NCBI GenBank assembly: GCA_963969495.1
Contig: OZ018318.1
Span: 99,207,357 to 99,271,356, forward strand
Direction of reading: 5' to 3'
From: Ceratothoa steindachneri
Lineage: Eukaryota > Arthropoda > Malacostraca > Isopoda > Cymothoidae
DNA length: 64,000 nt
Numbering within the stretch: position 1 is the stretch's first letter; each line of letters opens with the position of its first letter. Made by a program: the position numbers and the translations under genes. The notes beneath the pieces were generated by a model. That model searched no databases and was not told where the DNA came from. It saw only the letters and a program-made list of their open reading frames with translations. Shown here piece after piece: positions 23,250-34,542 of this stretch.

Positions 23250-24424
23250 AAAACCACTGATTTAGAGGCTTGTATGTAATTAATTCTCAAACTAGCAATC
23301 GCACAATATATGTTGGTAAGAAGAATCAATTAATATTTGTAGATAAATAAGTTTCGCCATAAATTAGCCTAAGATGTGGCAGCATTACCTTAGCAATATA
23401 TGAATGACTAAATTTCTAATACTTGTGTAAATGTGCAAGATTTCCTGCTTCTTCGTTTATTCTAATCCATTTTTAGAAAGGTAGGCAGTGGAAGACCAAA
23501 AGCTGTTCAGTTATTTGCAGTATGTGACGTCTGGATTCCCAAAAAACAACAATTTGTCCACTTTGAACCAGCTTCTGAGGTGGCTAATCATTCAGCAATG
23601 ATAATGTTTGACGGAAATAAAAAAAATGTTGGTCTTTTTATAACCTAGTTTGGACTGACATTTCAGCATAACAAAAATTAACTGATTTGTTTTTTACAAT
23701 AAAACGAAAATCACAATTGACAGATATTATTCCTTCGCGAAGATAAAAATGGGAAATAAACAAACATTGGTTAAGACTGAATATAGTTACACATAATATG
23801 TAATTTAATGTGTTCTTAAATTTAAGAAATGACAAGCAGATTAGTTTCTTTTTAACGAGCCGTATACTAAACTTTAAGACGTTAGTTCGCATAGAATACT
23901 ATAGTCAATCAGTTATCACAACACATTTATTAGTGTAAACTACAGTAAAAAGAGCCTGTTACTACGAAACATGATATTACTCTACAGATTGTGGGAATCA
24001 AGAACATAATGAAATACCGCCTTTTATATAAGGCTGAGCAAACTGTTGTAAACTATCATACGAGTAACATATAATATTCTACATCTGTATTGTTGGCAGT
24101 TGCAGCTCTTTGTTCATTATATTTGGTGAATGGAATACACAGTCACCAACTTTAAAAGAAATTTAATGACACCATTTCTAGCTCCTTTCCGAAGGGGCGG
24201 GGCACTGCATAAAACACGAACAATGCAGCGCCTAACGACATCTGGCAAACCCGTATAAGGTGATTATTTCGAAATGGCTGGGTTCACCCCCCATACCTCC
24301 CGCTATTTTAATCATCTAGTAGTATACACAATTCAAAAACCTAACTTCAGACATATAAGCACCGCCTCCGAATGCTAATTAAATCAATTATACTTTATTT
24401 CATATTGAGTAATATAAAATAGCT
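23250..24424. other. AT-rich DNA, nothing recognised
   Basis: Short antisense open frames (for example 23892-23638) show no family resemblance. Confidence 0.4.
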
Positions 24425-25072
24425 ATACAGGGTGACGCCCAAAAGACGGACCCCAATTTTCGATAGGCTCCATTTCTAATATTTTCTGCAAGGATTGAAT
24501 GAAACTTTGGTGATAACTAGTTTATTGTGTTTAAAAACATCATATCAAAACATGAGAGTCTTTGGACTTCTCTTCTGTATTCTAGAGCACGTATTCGAGA
24601 TGACCTCCATTTAGCTCTGCGCATTTCTTGAGGCGCAGCACAAAGTTATCCATGACATCCTTACAAACCGACCGACTATGGCTCTGATCTCCTCTCTGAT
24701 GGCTTCCTTGAGTTCCGTGATTGTCCTGGGTCTCCCTGCATACACTCTGTCTTTAAGGTAGCCCCAGAAAAAGAAATCTGGGGGGCTAAGGTCTGGGCTG
24801 TGAGGTTCCTACTCAAAATCACTCTTGAGACTGATCACACGGCCACCAACGTTCTCCTTCAGCCACTTTCGGGATAGGTTTGAACCAGAACTTTCCCATA
24901 AGCGACGGGAACAGGGTCTGCAGCTCCCTCTTGAAGGTTTCGAGGACCTCAACATATCGCTCCCTGGTGACTGTCACTGTCGCGCCAGATTTGTCGAAGA
25001 AGAATGGTCCGATGATGATCCATCTAACTGACGGTTTGAACCTCTCGCAAGGCAAAATACCCAGTTAATTCT
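24425..25072 (-). mobile_element. Mariner-superfamily transposon fragment, minus strand
   Basis: The left end TACAGGGTGACGCCCAAAAG (24425) resembles TIRs of the TACAGGGTG type. On the minus strand, about 24815-24680 reads HSPDLSPPDFFFWGYLKDRV, then RPRTITELKEAIREEI, the C-terminal signature of arthropod-type mariner-like transposases (SPDLTPLDFFLWGYLK). The piece 25055-24819 lies upstream on the same strand but out of frame. The second TIR was not found, so this is a one-ended, decayed copy. Confidence 0.75.
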
Positions 25073-25079
25073 CGAACTT

Positions 25080-26260
25080 AAAAGATCCGCTTACCTATGA
25101 GGTCAGGAGGCCCGCGGTTAGAGCGCCAAAGAGCGGCGTAAGAACAAAAGACCACCAAGGAGAAATAATGGGACCGTTGTCGGCGCCTCTCCTTGAAAAG
25201 CAGACCTGAGCCCCGCGGTGTCACCCCCTCACCCCCTCGCGCTCTTCTCAGTGGCATTACCCCGTCCCCCTTAGTTGGGGCGGTCCACAGACTATAAATA
25301 AGCCCCGTAAGGAAGAAAATGGATTATTCTGTTAGAGACGATAGAGAACTAGATTTTTGTGATCAGTCCCTCGCCCTGTTCCGGACTCAACTTCTAAGGT
25401 TTAGAAGTTCGTACCGTTATTTTATCGGTGCCATACCGATTCATCCCTCGCAGACTTAGCAAGAGGTCTGGCTGGATCAAAATTCCTAATTGCGAACAGA
25501 AATTTTGGGAGCAATCTCAATAATTTTGAAAGAAGAAGAATTGATTCCCAATTAAGTTCCCTTTAATCACTTTCGGGATCACGCCTTATACCAAAACCCA
25601 GTTTGGTAACCCTGTGAAGTAAACAAGGGTACAATAAGAACTCGAGAGCTACAAAGAAGAGTACTCTTTGAGCCAGAGAGCACAACCCCTCTCACCATCT
25701 TTGAGACTTATAACCGGATTGAATAAAATCATAAGAAGAGATCATGTAAGTCCGAATGACTATATATATTTGTTTTGATTAATTAGGATTGTTAAAACTG
25801 TCCCAAGCTAACTAAGGGAGAAATAGTATTTTGTGACTTCTGTCATATTTTAGTTAGATTAGGGAGAGTAAATGGTGGTTTAATTCTGTAACTTAGAGGC
25901 CTCCAGAAATGAGCTATCCGGCAATTGGTTTGTTTACGTGGAGCCTACTATGTTTTGATCAGAGCCCTCGTCAGGAGTAGGCCAATATTCGAATCGTGTG
26001 AACTATGTTGAACTGAGAGAATTTCGTGTAAATATAAATATTTGAGTTAATTAATAAATTAAACGATATATATTTTTGGTTAATTCTTGGTGTTTTACTG
26101 GATCCTTACGTGTTAACCAGCTCTTTCCTTAAAACTGATTAAACGCTGTGGTCCACTCATAATTCAGTAATTAGACTCCTTTAGACGAATCCGGAGTCCA
26201 CTCAGCCAATAGAGGAATTATTTTCCTTCCTAAGTGGTGTCAGACTGGCTCACTAAACGT
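25080..26260 (+). mobile_element. LTR-like block (possible solo LTR or LTR plus leader)
   Basis: This GC-rich promoter-like region has CTATAAATAAGCCCC at about 25291, followed by a leader-like region with CCTCGCCCTGTTCCGG, and ends near GTGGTGTCAGACTGG (26232), where TGGTGTCAGA resembles the 3'-OH-tRNA-complementary primer site that follows a 5' LTR. No coding region follows. Ends and target duplication are not resolved, so the call rests on signal order only. Confidence 0.35.
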
Positions 26261-26399
26261 CAGTAAATAAATAAATATTTTGACAAAGAGGTATTGCATC
26301 GGAGTAAATGTTAAACGGCGAACAGTTGAAGAATAATTCTCAAACAAAAGTGGGGAGACAATTCCTCGTCAATGAGGATACCTAGTCACGTCCATTTTT

Positions 26400-27150
26400 G
26401 TTAGTATGCAAAAACTCATTCTATCTGAGTTTATGTGTAGAGTTTGTATATCCGTGGTGTACTCTCGTATAGACAAGTGTATGCTTATATATCTCTATAT
26501 ATTCTTGTCTGCTTCTTGCTCTACAGAGCTGTCTACGTTATATTTTTTGCATGGCAGATTTGCGTTTTATTTCAGCAGGCCAGGATATCTAACATTATTT
26601 GTAGAAAACATCCCCTTGTATTCTTTTTGAAATATGTGTATATGATCACCACTCTGTTTATTCTCGTCCTGTCTACACTCTTTTATGTCTGATATTTTGT
26701 GGTTTATTTCATTATATTGCTCAAACGGTTGTGTGTGTCTCTAGAAATATTTATATTTGGTTAGTCATGAAAATGTCTTCTCCCTCACTTTATGAGTATT
26801 CTTCCCATTTTCTGCTCCTCTTTCTTCACACCTCATTGTTTTTTCCCTCTGATACTCATGTCTTTTCATGGTGACAGGTAGTTTTATTGATGGTATACTT
26901 ACCTACCATACTGTGTAAACACTTGACGCTTTGAGAATATTTAAACTTTTCCTATTTATCTATTTTCATTCCTCTTTTGCGCTATGTAATCTGATTTCTC
27001 GTTGATTTCGTGGATGTAGATTCTAACCTCTTGCTGTTTTTCTATCACTTAACTTTCTATTTTATTCCCAATAATATAGATATACATGTGGTTGTTGTGA
27101 ATATATAGTTATATACTTTATCTCAACAATGGTGATGTGTTATCTCTTTG
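26400..27150. repeat. Degenerate repeat block related to 18.1-18.9 kb
   Basis: ATTTGCGTTTTATTTCAGCAGGCC followed by TATTTGTAGAAAACATC (about 26560-26615), and GTGGTTTATTTC near 26700, echo the TTTGCCTTTTATTTAAGTATG...TGTAAATA unit of the 18-kb block. The unit is badly diverged and no gene is visible. Confidence 0.35.
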
Positions 27151-27740
27151 AGTTTAACGTGTAAGTTTTAGTGAATTTTATACGTGGCTATCTATATACA
27201 GAGAGCCTGAAGGACGTTTTTGCATGCCTTTGTCCATTAGTCGACGGTCGCATTTAAGTTAACTTACCGACATTAATTGACTTATAGAGTGTTCGGTGCT
27301 GGTGGAATTTCCGTGATTACAAATATTTAGTAGATTCTAGATGTTGTGGTGAAAGATGCTAGATGGTGGTAGAAAAAATAGGTGCAAAGAAGATAGGGAC
27401 TTAGGGAGAATTGTTCCATATAACGTTCCTGAGTAGCGCTCTAAGCAATCAATAATTTTCAGGGCAGAATTTGGCGCTTACATTAATTTGAGAAATGACC
27501 GAGTTGGTATAACCAACGATAGCATTTTATCAATAGGTGGAGAATGTGTTGATATGTACAGCTGCTTACCTTTATAATTTTATTTCTTTAGCGTATGTGT
27601 ATGTCTGGTATATGGTGAGGTGAATCTGCCAGGTGAACACAACCCTTCTTTGTACAACCAAAAACTATCCGTCGTATCATCCTAAAATTAGGTTCTTATT
27701 CATGTAAACGGAATGTCTAGTTGGGAAAAAAATGTGTCTA
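27150..27740. other. Unassigned AT-rich DNA
   Basis: Nothing recognised. Confidence 0.35.
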
Positions 27741-27744
27741 TTGT

Positions 27745-27910
27745 AGTTGGTTATGTTTGCTCAGTCGTTAGACCGCTTGTTTAGATAACCAGAGGTCTCA
27801 ATTTCGATTCTTTGCCGGGCCGAAATGGTTTCTCCTTTTTTCGTGGCTTTTCTCGGGACATCTCCTATAAGATCTCTGCTCTCCTGTTTCTGTGTAACCT
27901 TTTTTTCTTA
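27745..27910 (+). mobile_element. tRNA-derived SINE
   Basis: The head (about 27750-27825) is tRNA-like: TGCTCAGTCGTTAGACCG matches the polymerase III A box, a 7-nt anticodon-like loop TTAGATA follows, and TTTCGATTC stands where the B box (GGTTCGANTCC) belongs. The stem pairing and B box are degenerate, so it is not a working tRNA. It is followed by a unique body (TTTCGTGGCTTTTCTCGGGACATCTCC) and a T-rich end (CCTTTTTTTCTTA at about 27899), the layout of a tRNA-headed SINE. Confidence 0.65.
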
Positions 27911-28556
27911 TGTACATAGAGACAAGATGAAGCCAATGATGAAAAATAACCCCAGCATTTTTCAATTATATTTGTCCTGATTGCTCATCGGCGTCTTAGA
28001 TAGGCAGCACTGCGCGATTGTTGGGAGCCCGTTACTCTATGTATATTGGAATTAGCCATAGAACAGAGTCGGTTCTTTCGGAAAAAACATTCCCTGATAA
28101 TGTCGCGCATAATAAATTGTTAGACGTCAGTAAAAATATAAAACTTTAAAATTATAGCCAGAAATAAATGTCCGACCACAGTCAGGATAGGAGAATTGAT
28201 ATATATTACATCCTTAAAACATACTCTGAATTCATAGATTTTTGTTTGTTTCTGTTCATGTTCTGTAAAAACACAAAATAACAAAACATAATCAAAATTA
28301 TAGTTCGAATAGTCATCAGTTAAAGTATTCTATCGCTTAGTGTTAAGGTGCGTTATTTGCGATAGTTATCAAAACATTTGTATGTCACCAAACTTTGTAA
28401 TAATTATTTATTTAAAGTGTTCAATTATTGCATACAGTAAATTAAGTATTTAGCCGAATTTATACAGTTATTATAATCCACTCCTGAAAGTAATTTAGTA
28501 CTAAATTTGTTATTTTTGTTAACTTTGCAAATTAGTTTTCATATATTCCCAAAACT

Positions 28557-28592
28557 CAGATGATGAGTGCACAAGCTTGAAACGTAGTTACC
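28557..28592 (+). other. Hammerhead-like PLE terminal module (degenerate)
   Basis: CAGATGATGAGTG...AAGCTTGAAACGT has the order core-1 (CTGATGA with one change), short stem, core-2 (GAAAC). The same order is found on the minus strand at 30013-29981. Such modules are typical of PLE ends that carry minimal hammerhead ribozymes. Here core-1 has a T to A change, so self-cleavage is unlikely. Confidence 0.4.
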
Positions 28593-28702
28593 TGAAAAAA
28601 TTAATTTGGAATGATGCTTGGATTAATTATTTGTCGTCATTAACTTCATCTTGAAAATTCAATTGTGCTTCGCCGGCAACTCACCCCACCGTCATATATA
28701 TA

Positions 28703-29770
28703 TACAGGATGTGTCAACAGTTACTATCTAACTTTAAAAGTCTTTGGAAATAAGAAAAACCGCTCTAAGGAAAGAAAAATGTAAGTTTTTTTAAACTACT
28801 TCTACAAAACATACGTTTTAATGATTTGTTTCGATATGACGATCATTATTGTGTCTTCAAAGCTTAAAACTATCCTCTGCCTCCCGGAATACGTTATCTA
28901 GCACATGAGGTGTTATCTTTGGAACTGTTTCGGTAATTCGACTTTTCAGGTCGTCGACTTCATTAATTGTTCTGCCAGTGTACACACGAGATTTAATTTA
29001 ATCCCATGGTTGCCCATGGTTGCTCTCCTTCATGACCAATCCAGTGACAGAAAAGCATCTGTTAAGGTAATCACGGACAATTCTTACATATGGCATGGTG
29101 TTCCATCTTTCTGAAATAAACACTGTTCTAAGAATACCATATGCATGCAGTTGACGCTCGAGGAATTGTTGGAGCAGGTCAAGAACTACAGTTCCTGTAA
29201 TCCTAGCTTCAGCAAAATAGAAATATCCATACACTTTCGACTTAGTCATACTAAGCCAAACATTCACTTTCGCTCAGATTCCAAAAATTCTTATAGTTTT
29301 TCCTCTGCCTAAATTCGATAGTTATGTCAAATAACCATTCCACATGTTTGGAAGGTCACTTCTTCACTGGTTAGAATCTTGTTGAGCAAATCTTTACCTT
29401 CAATTTAATCAATAAGGGAAGCAGACTTCTCCGCTCTACGTGGATAATAGTCTTTTAAATGGTGAAAAACATAAATGTGATATGATTTATAAAATTGCAT
29501 TATAAGATTATGTGGATTGATTTGGGTGTTAATTCTAAAATGTTAGATGCTCTACGTAACAACAATTGAGAATTCTCTTCAAATGTTTCTCAAACCAATT
29601 CGCTTCTTTCCCCAGAATTGTTTGTGCAACCATTTCTCCTATAATATTGCACAGATATATCCCTTTGAAACTTTGTTATCAAGTCACGAATAGCCTTGTC
29701 TGTTGGACCATTCTTTCTAAATTTTCTTTCAAAACGCTCTAATTTCTCGGCATTTTATTCGTTTGATCGT
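28703..29770 (-). mobile_element. Mariner-superfamily transposon, minus strand, decayed
   Basis: The TIR-like end TACAGGATGTGTCAACAGTT (28702) belongs to the TACAGGGTG-type ends. On the minus strand a transposase runs from about 29770 to 28800. Its N-terminal region includes AIRDLITKF near 29690. The clearest piece (29267-28998) reads VWLSMTKSKVYGYFYFAEA, then VLDLLQQFLERQLHAYGILR and a degenerate copy of the QDGAPCH..IVRDYLN region as PYVRIVRDYLNRCF. Stops and shifts are many. The other TIR is not visible; the (TA)n array begins at 29805. Confidence 0.8.
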
Positions 29771-29801
29771 GCAAGTAACCACAAATACTCTTTCATCATT
29801 G

Positions 29802-29804
<3 letters not shown>

Positions 29805-29887
<83 letters not shown>
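29805..29887. repeat. (TA)n microsatellite
   Basis: About 41 TA units between the mariner relic and the PLE terminal region. Confidence 0.97.
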
Positions 29888-29889
<2 letters not shown>

Positions 29890-29980
29890 TGGAAAACGAA
29901 TTGATGGACGCAAACTTCAAGCGAAGTATAAACAGGATGACCAGGACAGAGCCGTAGATGCCTCGTAACATTTATTTCAA

Positions 29981-30013
29981 ACGTTTCAGGATTATAACTA
30001 ATCCCATCATCAG
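29981..30013 (-). other. Hammerhead-ribozyme-like module in PLE tail
   Basis: On the minus strand an exact CTGATGA core (30013-30007) is followed by a GGGATT...AATCC stem II (GGATT pairs with AATCC), then the exact GAAAC core (29987-29983) and a CGTTT...AAATG stem III ending in TT. Stem I partners (CTGTAG near 30024-30018 and CTACGG near 29957-29951) exist but at imperfect spacing, so the fold is a candidate, possibly decayed. PLE terminal repeats are known to carry type I hammerhead ribozymes. Confidence 0.5.
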
Positions 30014-30674
30014 TGCTACAGAAAGAATACAAAATACAGAGTTAAATGTATACATAAAAAGTTAACACATGTAATAAAACTGTGGAACGTGAATATTAAA
30101 TTTGAGACTAATTGATTACATTAGAAATATGGAGGAAAAAACAAACTAAACCAACGAAAGAATTTCTAAAAAAAATAGGAAGGAAAATAAATGCCAGTGG
30201 ATTTTATTCTTGCTCCCCCCTAAAAAAACAAAATGGGAAATTTAACAAATTAGCATGTTATTTAATGAGTCACTATATTTAATTGGACAGAAGATAATGA
30301 GTTATTATTTAGACTGGGTTGAAGTTTTGTAATATAAATTGACTCTAGCAGGTAAAGGTCCGAGATGTTTCTTACCGCATTAAGTATCGTGAAGTTCCGA
30401 GTGTAGCCCTAGAACCACATTGTGACAGATGGTTTCAAATTGGGGATGGATCAGGTTTTGAAAGGTTTAGTCCAGTTCTTTCAGATCTACCCATATGCTG
30501 CATGAAGCAGGAGTAAAGCGTACGCTTTGTTGCCCCCACATATGATACAGTGCTACTGCACGTACAACGAAAAACGTATATAATTTAAGATTGCATATTG
30601 GTTGGTGGTTGATCTTTCAACTTAAATAATGATCCCAGTCTGAAGTCATTAATGAGAACAATATATGGTAATAA

Positions 30675-31082
30675 TTAAGGATAGGCTGAATTTAACAGTT
30701 TTAACAATTCTTTTTTAAGTTTTTCGGATTGGTAACCAAAGTATGGTAAGGAAAGGAAGATCTTTAATTTATTGACAGTTTGTAGTGGAGGCAGAGTCGA
30801 GTATTTTTTATTGAGAAACAGACTAATTTGTCTCAGAAATAGTGATTTGGGATAGCCATTGGAGGTAAAGAATTTTGTTAAGAATTCGAATTCTAAATGT
30901 AGGGCTGGAAAAGTTGAAGACAAGATATATGCTCTATGGAGGAGAGAAAGAATGGCATTAATTTTAAATTTAAAATCACAGAAGCTAAAAAAACTTAAAC
31001 CAAAGTTTGAAAAAGTGGGTTTTCGGTAAACATTTGACGTGAATTGATTGTCCATTCGGGTAATCTTCACGTCAAGAAACAA
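30675..31082 (-). pseudogene. PLE RT thumb-side fragment
   Basis: This 135-codon open stretch starts just after the YVDD motif: MFLDVKITRMDNQFTSNVYR followed by KPTFSNFGLSF, a PLE hallmark. It then runs through the helical thumb region to NKLKIFLSLPYFGYQSEKLK, which precedes the GIY-YIG linker. It continues in other frames to the endonuclease near 30570. No start codon function is implied; the frame simply opens after a stop. Confidence 0.85.
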
Positions 31083-31763
31083 TATGCTATTATTTTTTTC
31101 GAGGTCACAAGAAAATGTAATATTTGTATGTTTAGAATTTAAATAATTGAGGAAAAGTGTTCAATGTGACTTATGCCTAAATAATAAAAAAGTGTCGTCT
31201 ACATAGCGCCGATATAAAACCGGACGAAAATGAATGGGGCAATCATCAAGCCAAAGTATTTTATAATAACACATAAAAACATTTGCCAACGAGGGGCAAG
31301 TCCCATTCCAACCCCATCGAGTTGTTCATACAAAATTCCATTTGACAAAATAAATGAATTACAAACAGCAAGTTCAAGGAGAGTTTTGAATAAGGTCTTA
31401 TTTAAACCTATTACGCAGGTGGAGTTACAGAAGAGGAAATTTACACAAATTTGAATCGTTTCAGCAGGAGGAATATTAGTGAATAAACTCTCAACATACG
31501 AGTATATGTAAAGTTGGGCAATATATTTTCATCGTAGCAGGTTTTGTTAAATGCAATGGCTACTTTCGCATTTATTTGTGATTTTCTTTTCAAATCTCTC
31601 AATTTGTCGAATATTCGCTTTACGTCTGGATTAAGGTCGTGGATGAGTTCTCCGAAATTCATTAAAACTCGGATTTTAAAGTTAAAGGGGGAATAGGAGA
31701 AGAGCCCTTTAGCAAACACTTTATTTATCTCACGAGTTTCATATTCGTATCATCTTGTGTGTG

Positions 31764-31848
<85 letters not shown>
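31764..31848. repeat. (TA)n(TG)n microsatellite
   Basis: TA units to about 31831 and then TG units to 31848, on the upstream side of PLE 1. Confidence 0.97.
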
Positions 31849-31849
31849 G

Positions 31850-32425
31850 GTGTGTGATAAACTAGCTTATTAATCTCGTGAAGCGAAGGATGCAACTTTT
31901 CCTTCAGCGAAAGGAAAATATGATTCCTGCCACTTTAGCTTCGCTTTAGGTTTGGCTAGGTTAGGTAAGATTGGCTCATTCATGCTTGCAAAGCATACAA
32001 GATAGAAGGCAACAATGTACACTGGCCGACACCAATTTTATTGTCTAAATGTTTTAGATGATTTAGGACACTTATGATATGGTGAATCCCAAAATCTTTT
32101 TGGTTTTGCTCAATCAGGTAAACATTTTAATTTATTGCCATATGATGTTTTCCTCCTCTTTTTATATGTACCGGTATTTCTATTGATTGAAATGCAAAAG
32201 TCTTCCTTATTTCGTTAAATAAACGAATTCGGAAAGTTTGCATGCGGCAATTATAGACTAAATGATTTTTTTCTTTTACGAGTGAATGAAATGGATTCGG
32301 CTAGAAGATCTTACAAAAATAAGCCCCATATTTTCTGCTAAATACTCGTATGTAGCGAATACACTGTTCTTCCTAATAGGAATCCAGTCACAATTTTTAT
32401 AAAGCGTCTTTGCCATGCTTATTTT
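31850..32425. other. Unassigned AT-rich DNA
   Basis: It includes one CTAGGTTAGGTAAG phrase near 31957, too short to be telomeric repeat. Nothing else recognised. Confidence 0.35.
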
Positions 32426-32428
32426 GGT

Positions 32429-33990
32429 ATGAAAATTGGCGACCAAGATAAAACTTGGGTGCCACACATGTTATGCAAGACTTTCATCGAGTATCTGTGT
32501 CGTTGGACCAAGGACAATAAGAGTTGTCTGAAATTTGAAATTCCTATGGTTATGAAGGAGCCGACAAACTATGGCATTGACTGTTACTTCTGTGCAATTG
32601 ATTCGACTGAAATCAACAGAAAGAACCAGGGCAGCTTTAATTATCATGATCTTCAATCAGCACGTCAGGCTGTAGCTCATTTTGATGAAATTCCAGTACC
32701 TGTCATTAGATAACTTTCTGACATTAGTAAAGAAAATTCCTCCAGTGTTGAATAAAGTGAAGAAGTTTGGGTTTTTAACAATGATGCTCTACATCCTTTT
32801 TCCTAAATGAAGCTAAATGAGCTAGTTCGCGATTTCAACTTATCAAAGTCCTCTGCCGAATTGTTGGCATCCAGATTTAAGGAAAAACAACTCCTCTCTG
32901 ACAGTGCTCGCATCACCTTCTACTACAATAGATATCAAGAGTACCTTCATTTTTTCTCTGAAAAGAAGTAGTTGGAGTACTGTACAGATATTGCGCATCT
33001 TGTGCCAAAGCTCGGAGAGTATCAGAGTACAAATTCGAAGATTAGAGACTGTTCATTGACAGCAGTAAGCGATCGATGAATGTGTTCTGATGCACAACGG
33101 TAACTAGTTTGCTTTTGTACCTTTCTTTACTTGACTACACTGAAGGAGAAGTAGGAAGAGATGAAGAACGTGCTAGAGAAAATTCGTCATGATCAGCATG
33201 AGTGGTTAATTTGTATTGACCTGAATTTGGTAAACCTTTTGTTGGGACAACAGTCCGGATTCACCAAGTACCCGTGAATTCTGTATATTTGGGATAGTAA
33301 GGACCAAGCTCAGCATTATATGAAGAAGAAGTGGCTTGTACGGGCAGAATTGAGGCCTTGCAGAGCAACAAACATAACAAAGAATACTGTCGTGGACAAA
33401 GACAGAATACTCTTCCCATCCCTGTTCACTAAGCTGGGCTTGATAAAACAGTTCACCAAAGCTCTGAACAGGAATGGTACCTGCATCACTTACTTGTGCC
33501 ACGCTTTATCAGGATTTACCATGGAAAAGTTGAAAGCTGGCATTTTTGACGGTCTTCAACTCCGTTAGTTCATTAGAAATTCCTAGTTTGAAAACTCAAT
33601 GAATGAAGTGGCACTCTAACAGTGGAAGGCTTGTGTTCTTGTCGTGAATAACTTTCTTGGCAGCAATTAGGCCAAGAACTACATGAAACTTGTCACTAAT
33701 TTTCTGATTGCTATCAGAAAATTTGGATGCAACATAAGCACCAAAATGCATTATTTATTCTCACATATGGATCGGTTTCCTGAGGATCTGGTATCAATGA
33801 GAGACGAGCAGGGGAAGATATTCTATCAAGACCCGAACGAGATAGAGACCAGGTATCAGGGATGCTGGGATGCAGTATTGATTGCTGGTTACTAATGGAT
33901 TCTGAAGAGAGACATCCCTACCGCTGAGCATTCTAGGAGTTTGAAAAAACGCAATTTCATTCCCTGAATTCGGAACCATGATGACCTAAT
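32429..33990 (+). pseudogene. Decayed copy of a multi-copy protein family of unknown function
   Basis: The first piece (32429-32713, 94 codons) reads MKIGDQDKTWVPHMLCK, then YLCRWTKDNK and DCYFCAID, with paired cysteines that could bind zinc. After it, broken by stops and shifts, come SLLDYTEGEVGRDEERA (about 33122-33175), GRIEALQSNK (about 33345), KLKAGIFDGLQLR (about 33528-33565) and HYLFSHMDRFPEDL (about 33752-33793), then TRYQGCWD (about 33848). From memory, proteins with DRFPENLG and EMRYQG phrases are abundant as near-identical paralogues in some arthropods and other invertebrates, which suggests carriage by a transposon, but I cannot name the family. Only the first segment remains open for any length. 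Confidence 0.6.
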
Positions 33991-34472
33991 ATCTAATTTA
34001 CATGTACTTATGTTTATCACTGTGTACTATTCAATGTACTCTACTCAATTTCTGTAACATATACTTAATAAATAGTGTTATAAAACGATGTTTTTATCTT
34101 AAAAAATTATTTTGGATGAGAAATATTAACAAAAATCAAGCAAAAATGTCTCAAAAATGTAATCGATTTAGTGATGAGATCTGATTTTTTTAAGAACGAT
34201 TTAGCTCAAACACCTGAGCTGATTGGAGAATCGAATTTCATTTCAGGATTCAGCGGTGCAAAATCGTGTGCTGAATCAGTTTAAATACTTCGAGAGTTAC
34301 AAAATTTGTTGGGGTGTCCCAGGGTTACATTGTCGAAAAAAAAGAAGCAAAGACTTCAATTTAGGAAGGTTTTGCCATTTCGTTAGTTAACAAATTAATA
34401 ATAAAAGCCCAAGAGAAAACAAACTAAGATGCATATTAAAATTCTGCACGGATGCCTTACAAACAGGTTTAA

Positions 34473-34475
<3 letters not shown>

Positions 34476-34538
<63 letters not shown>
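34476..34538. repeat. (TA)n microsatellite
   Basis: About 31 TA units. Confidence 0.97.

Positions 34539-34539
<1 letters not shown>

Positions 34540-34542
<3 letters not shown>

Larger units (their letters stand above)
29888..31750 (-). mobile_element. Penelope-like element 1 (RT plus GIY-YIG), minus strand
   Basis: Reading leftwards from about 31720: linker and fingers (KGLFSYSPFNFKIRVLMNFG, 31719-31441); a degenerate QLDGVGMGLAP block near 31300 (PLE form: DGVAMGSPLGP); RRYVDDTFLLF near 31190-31212 with the catalytic YVDD intact; LFLDVKITR...VYRKPTFSNF (31090-31010), the classic PLE motif; then a GIY-YIG endonuclease (about 30570-30400) with YVGATKRTLYSCFMQHMGRS and an HLSQC zinc-binding end. 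PLEs copy RNA with a telomerase-related RT and cut DNA with the GIY-YIG domain. Several stops and shifts make this copy inactive. The tail at 30030-29890 includes a hammerhead-like module. TA arrays flank it on both sides. Confidence 0.88.

Noticed and set aside
27750..27825. Functional tRNA gene
   Set aside because: Anticodon stem has a mismatch, the B box lacks the GG start, and a SINE body follows.
31950..31975. TTAGG-like telomere motif (CTAGGTTAGGTAAG; also near 35203 and 35286)
   Set aside because: Only one or two units; no array.
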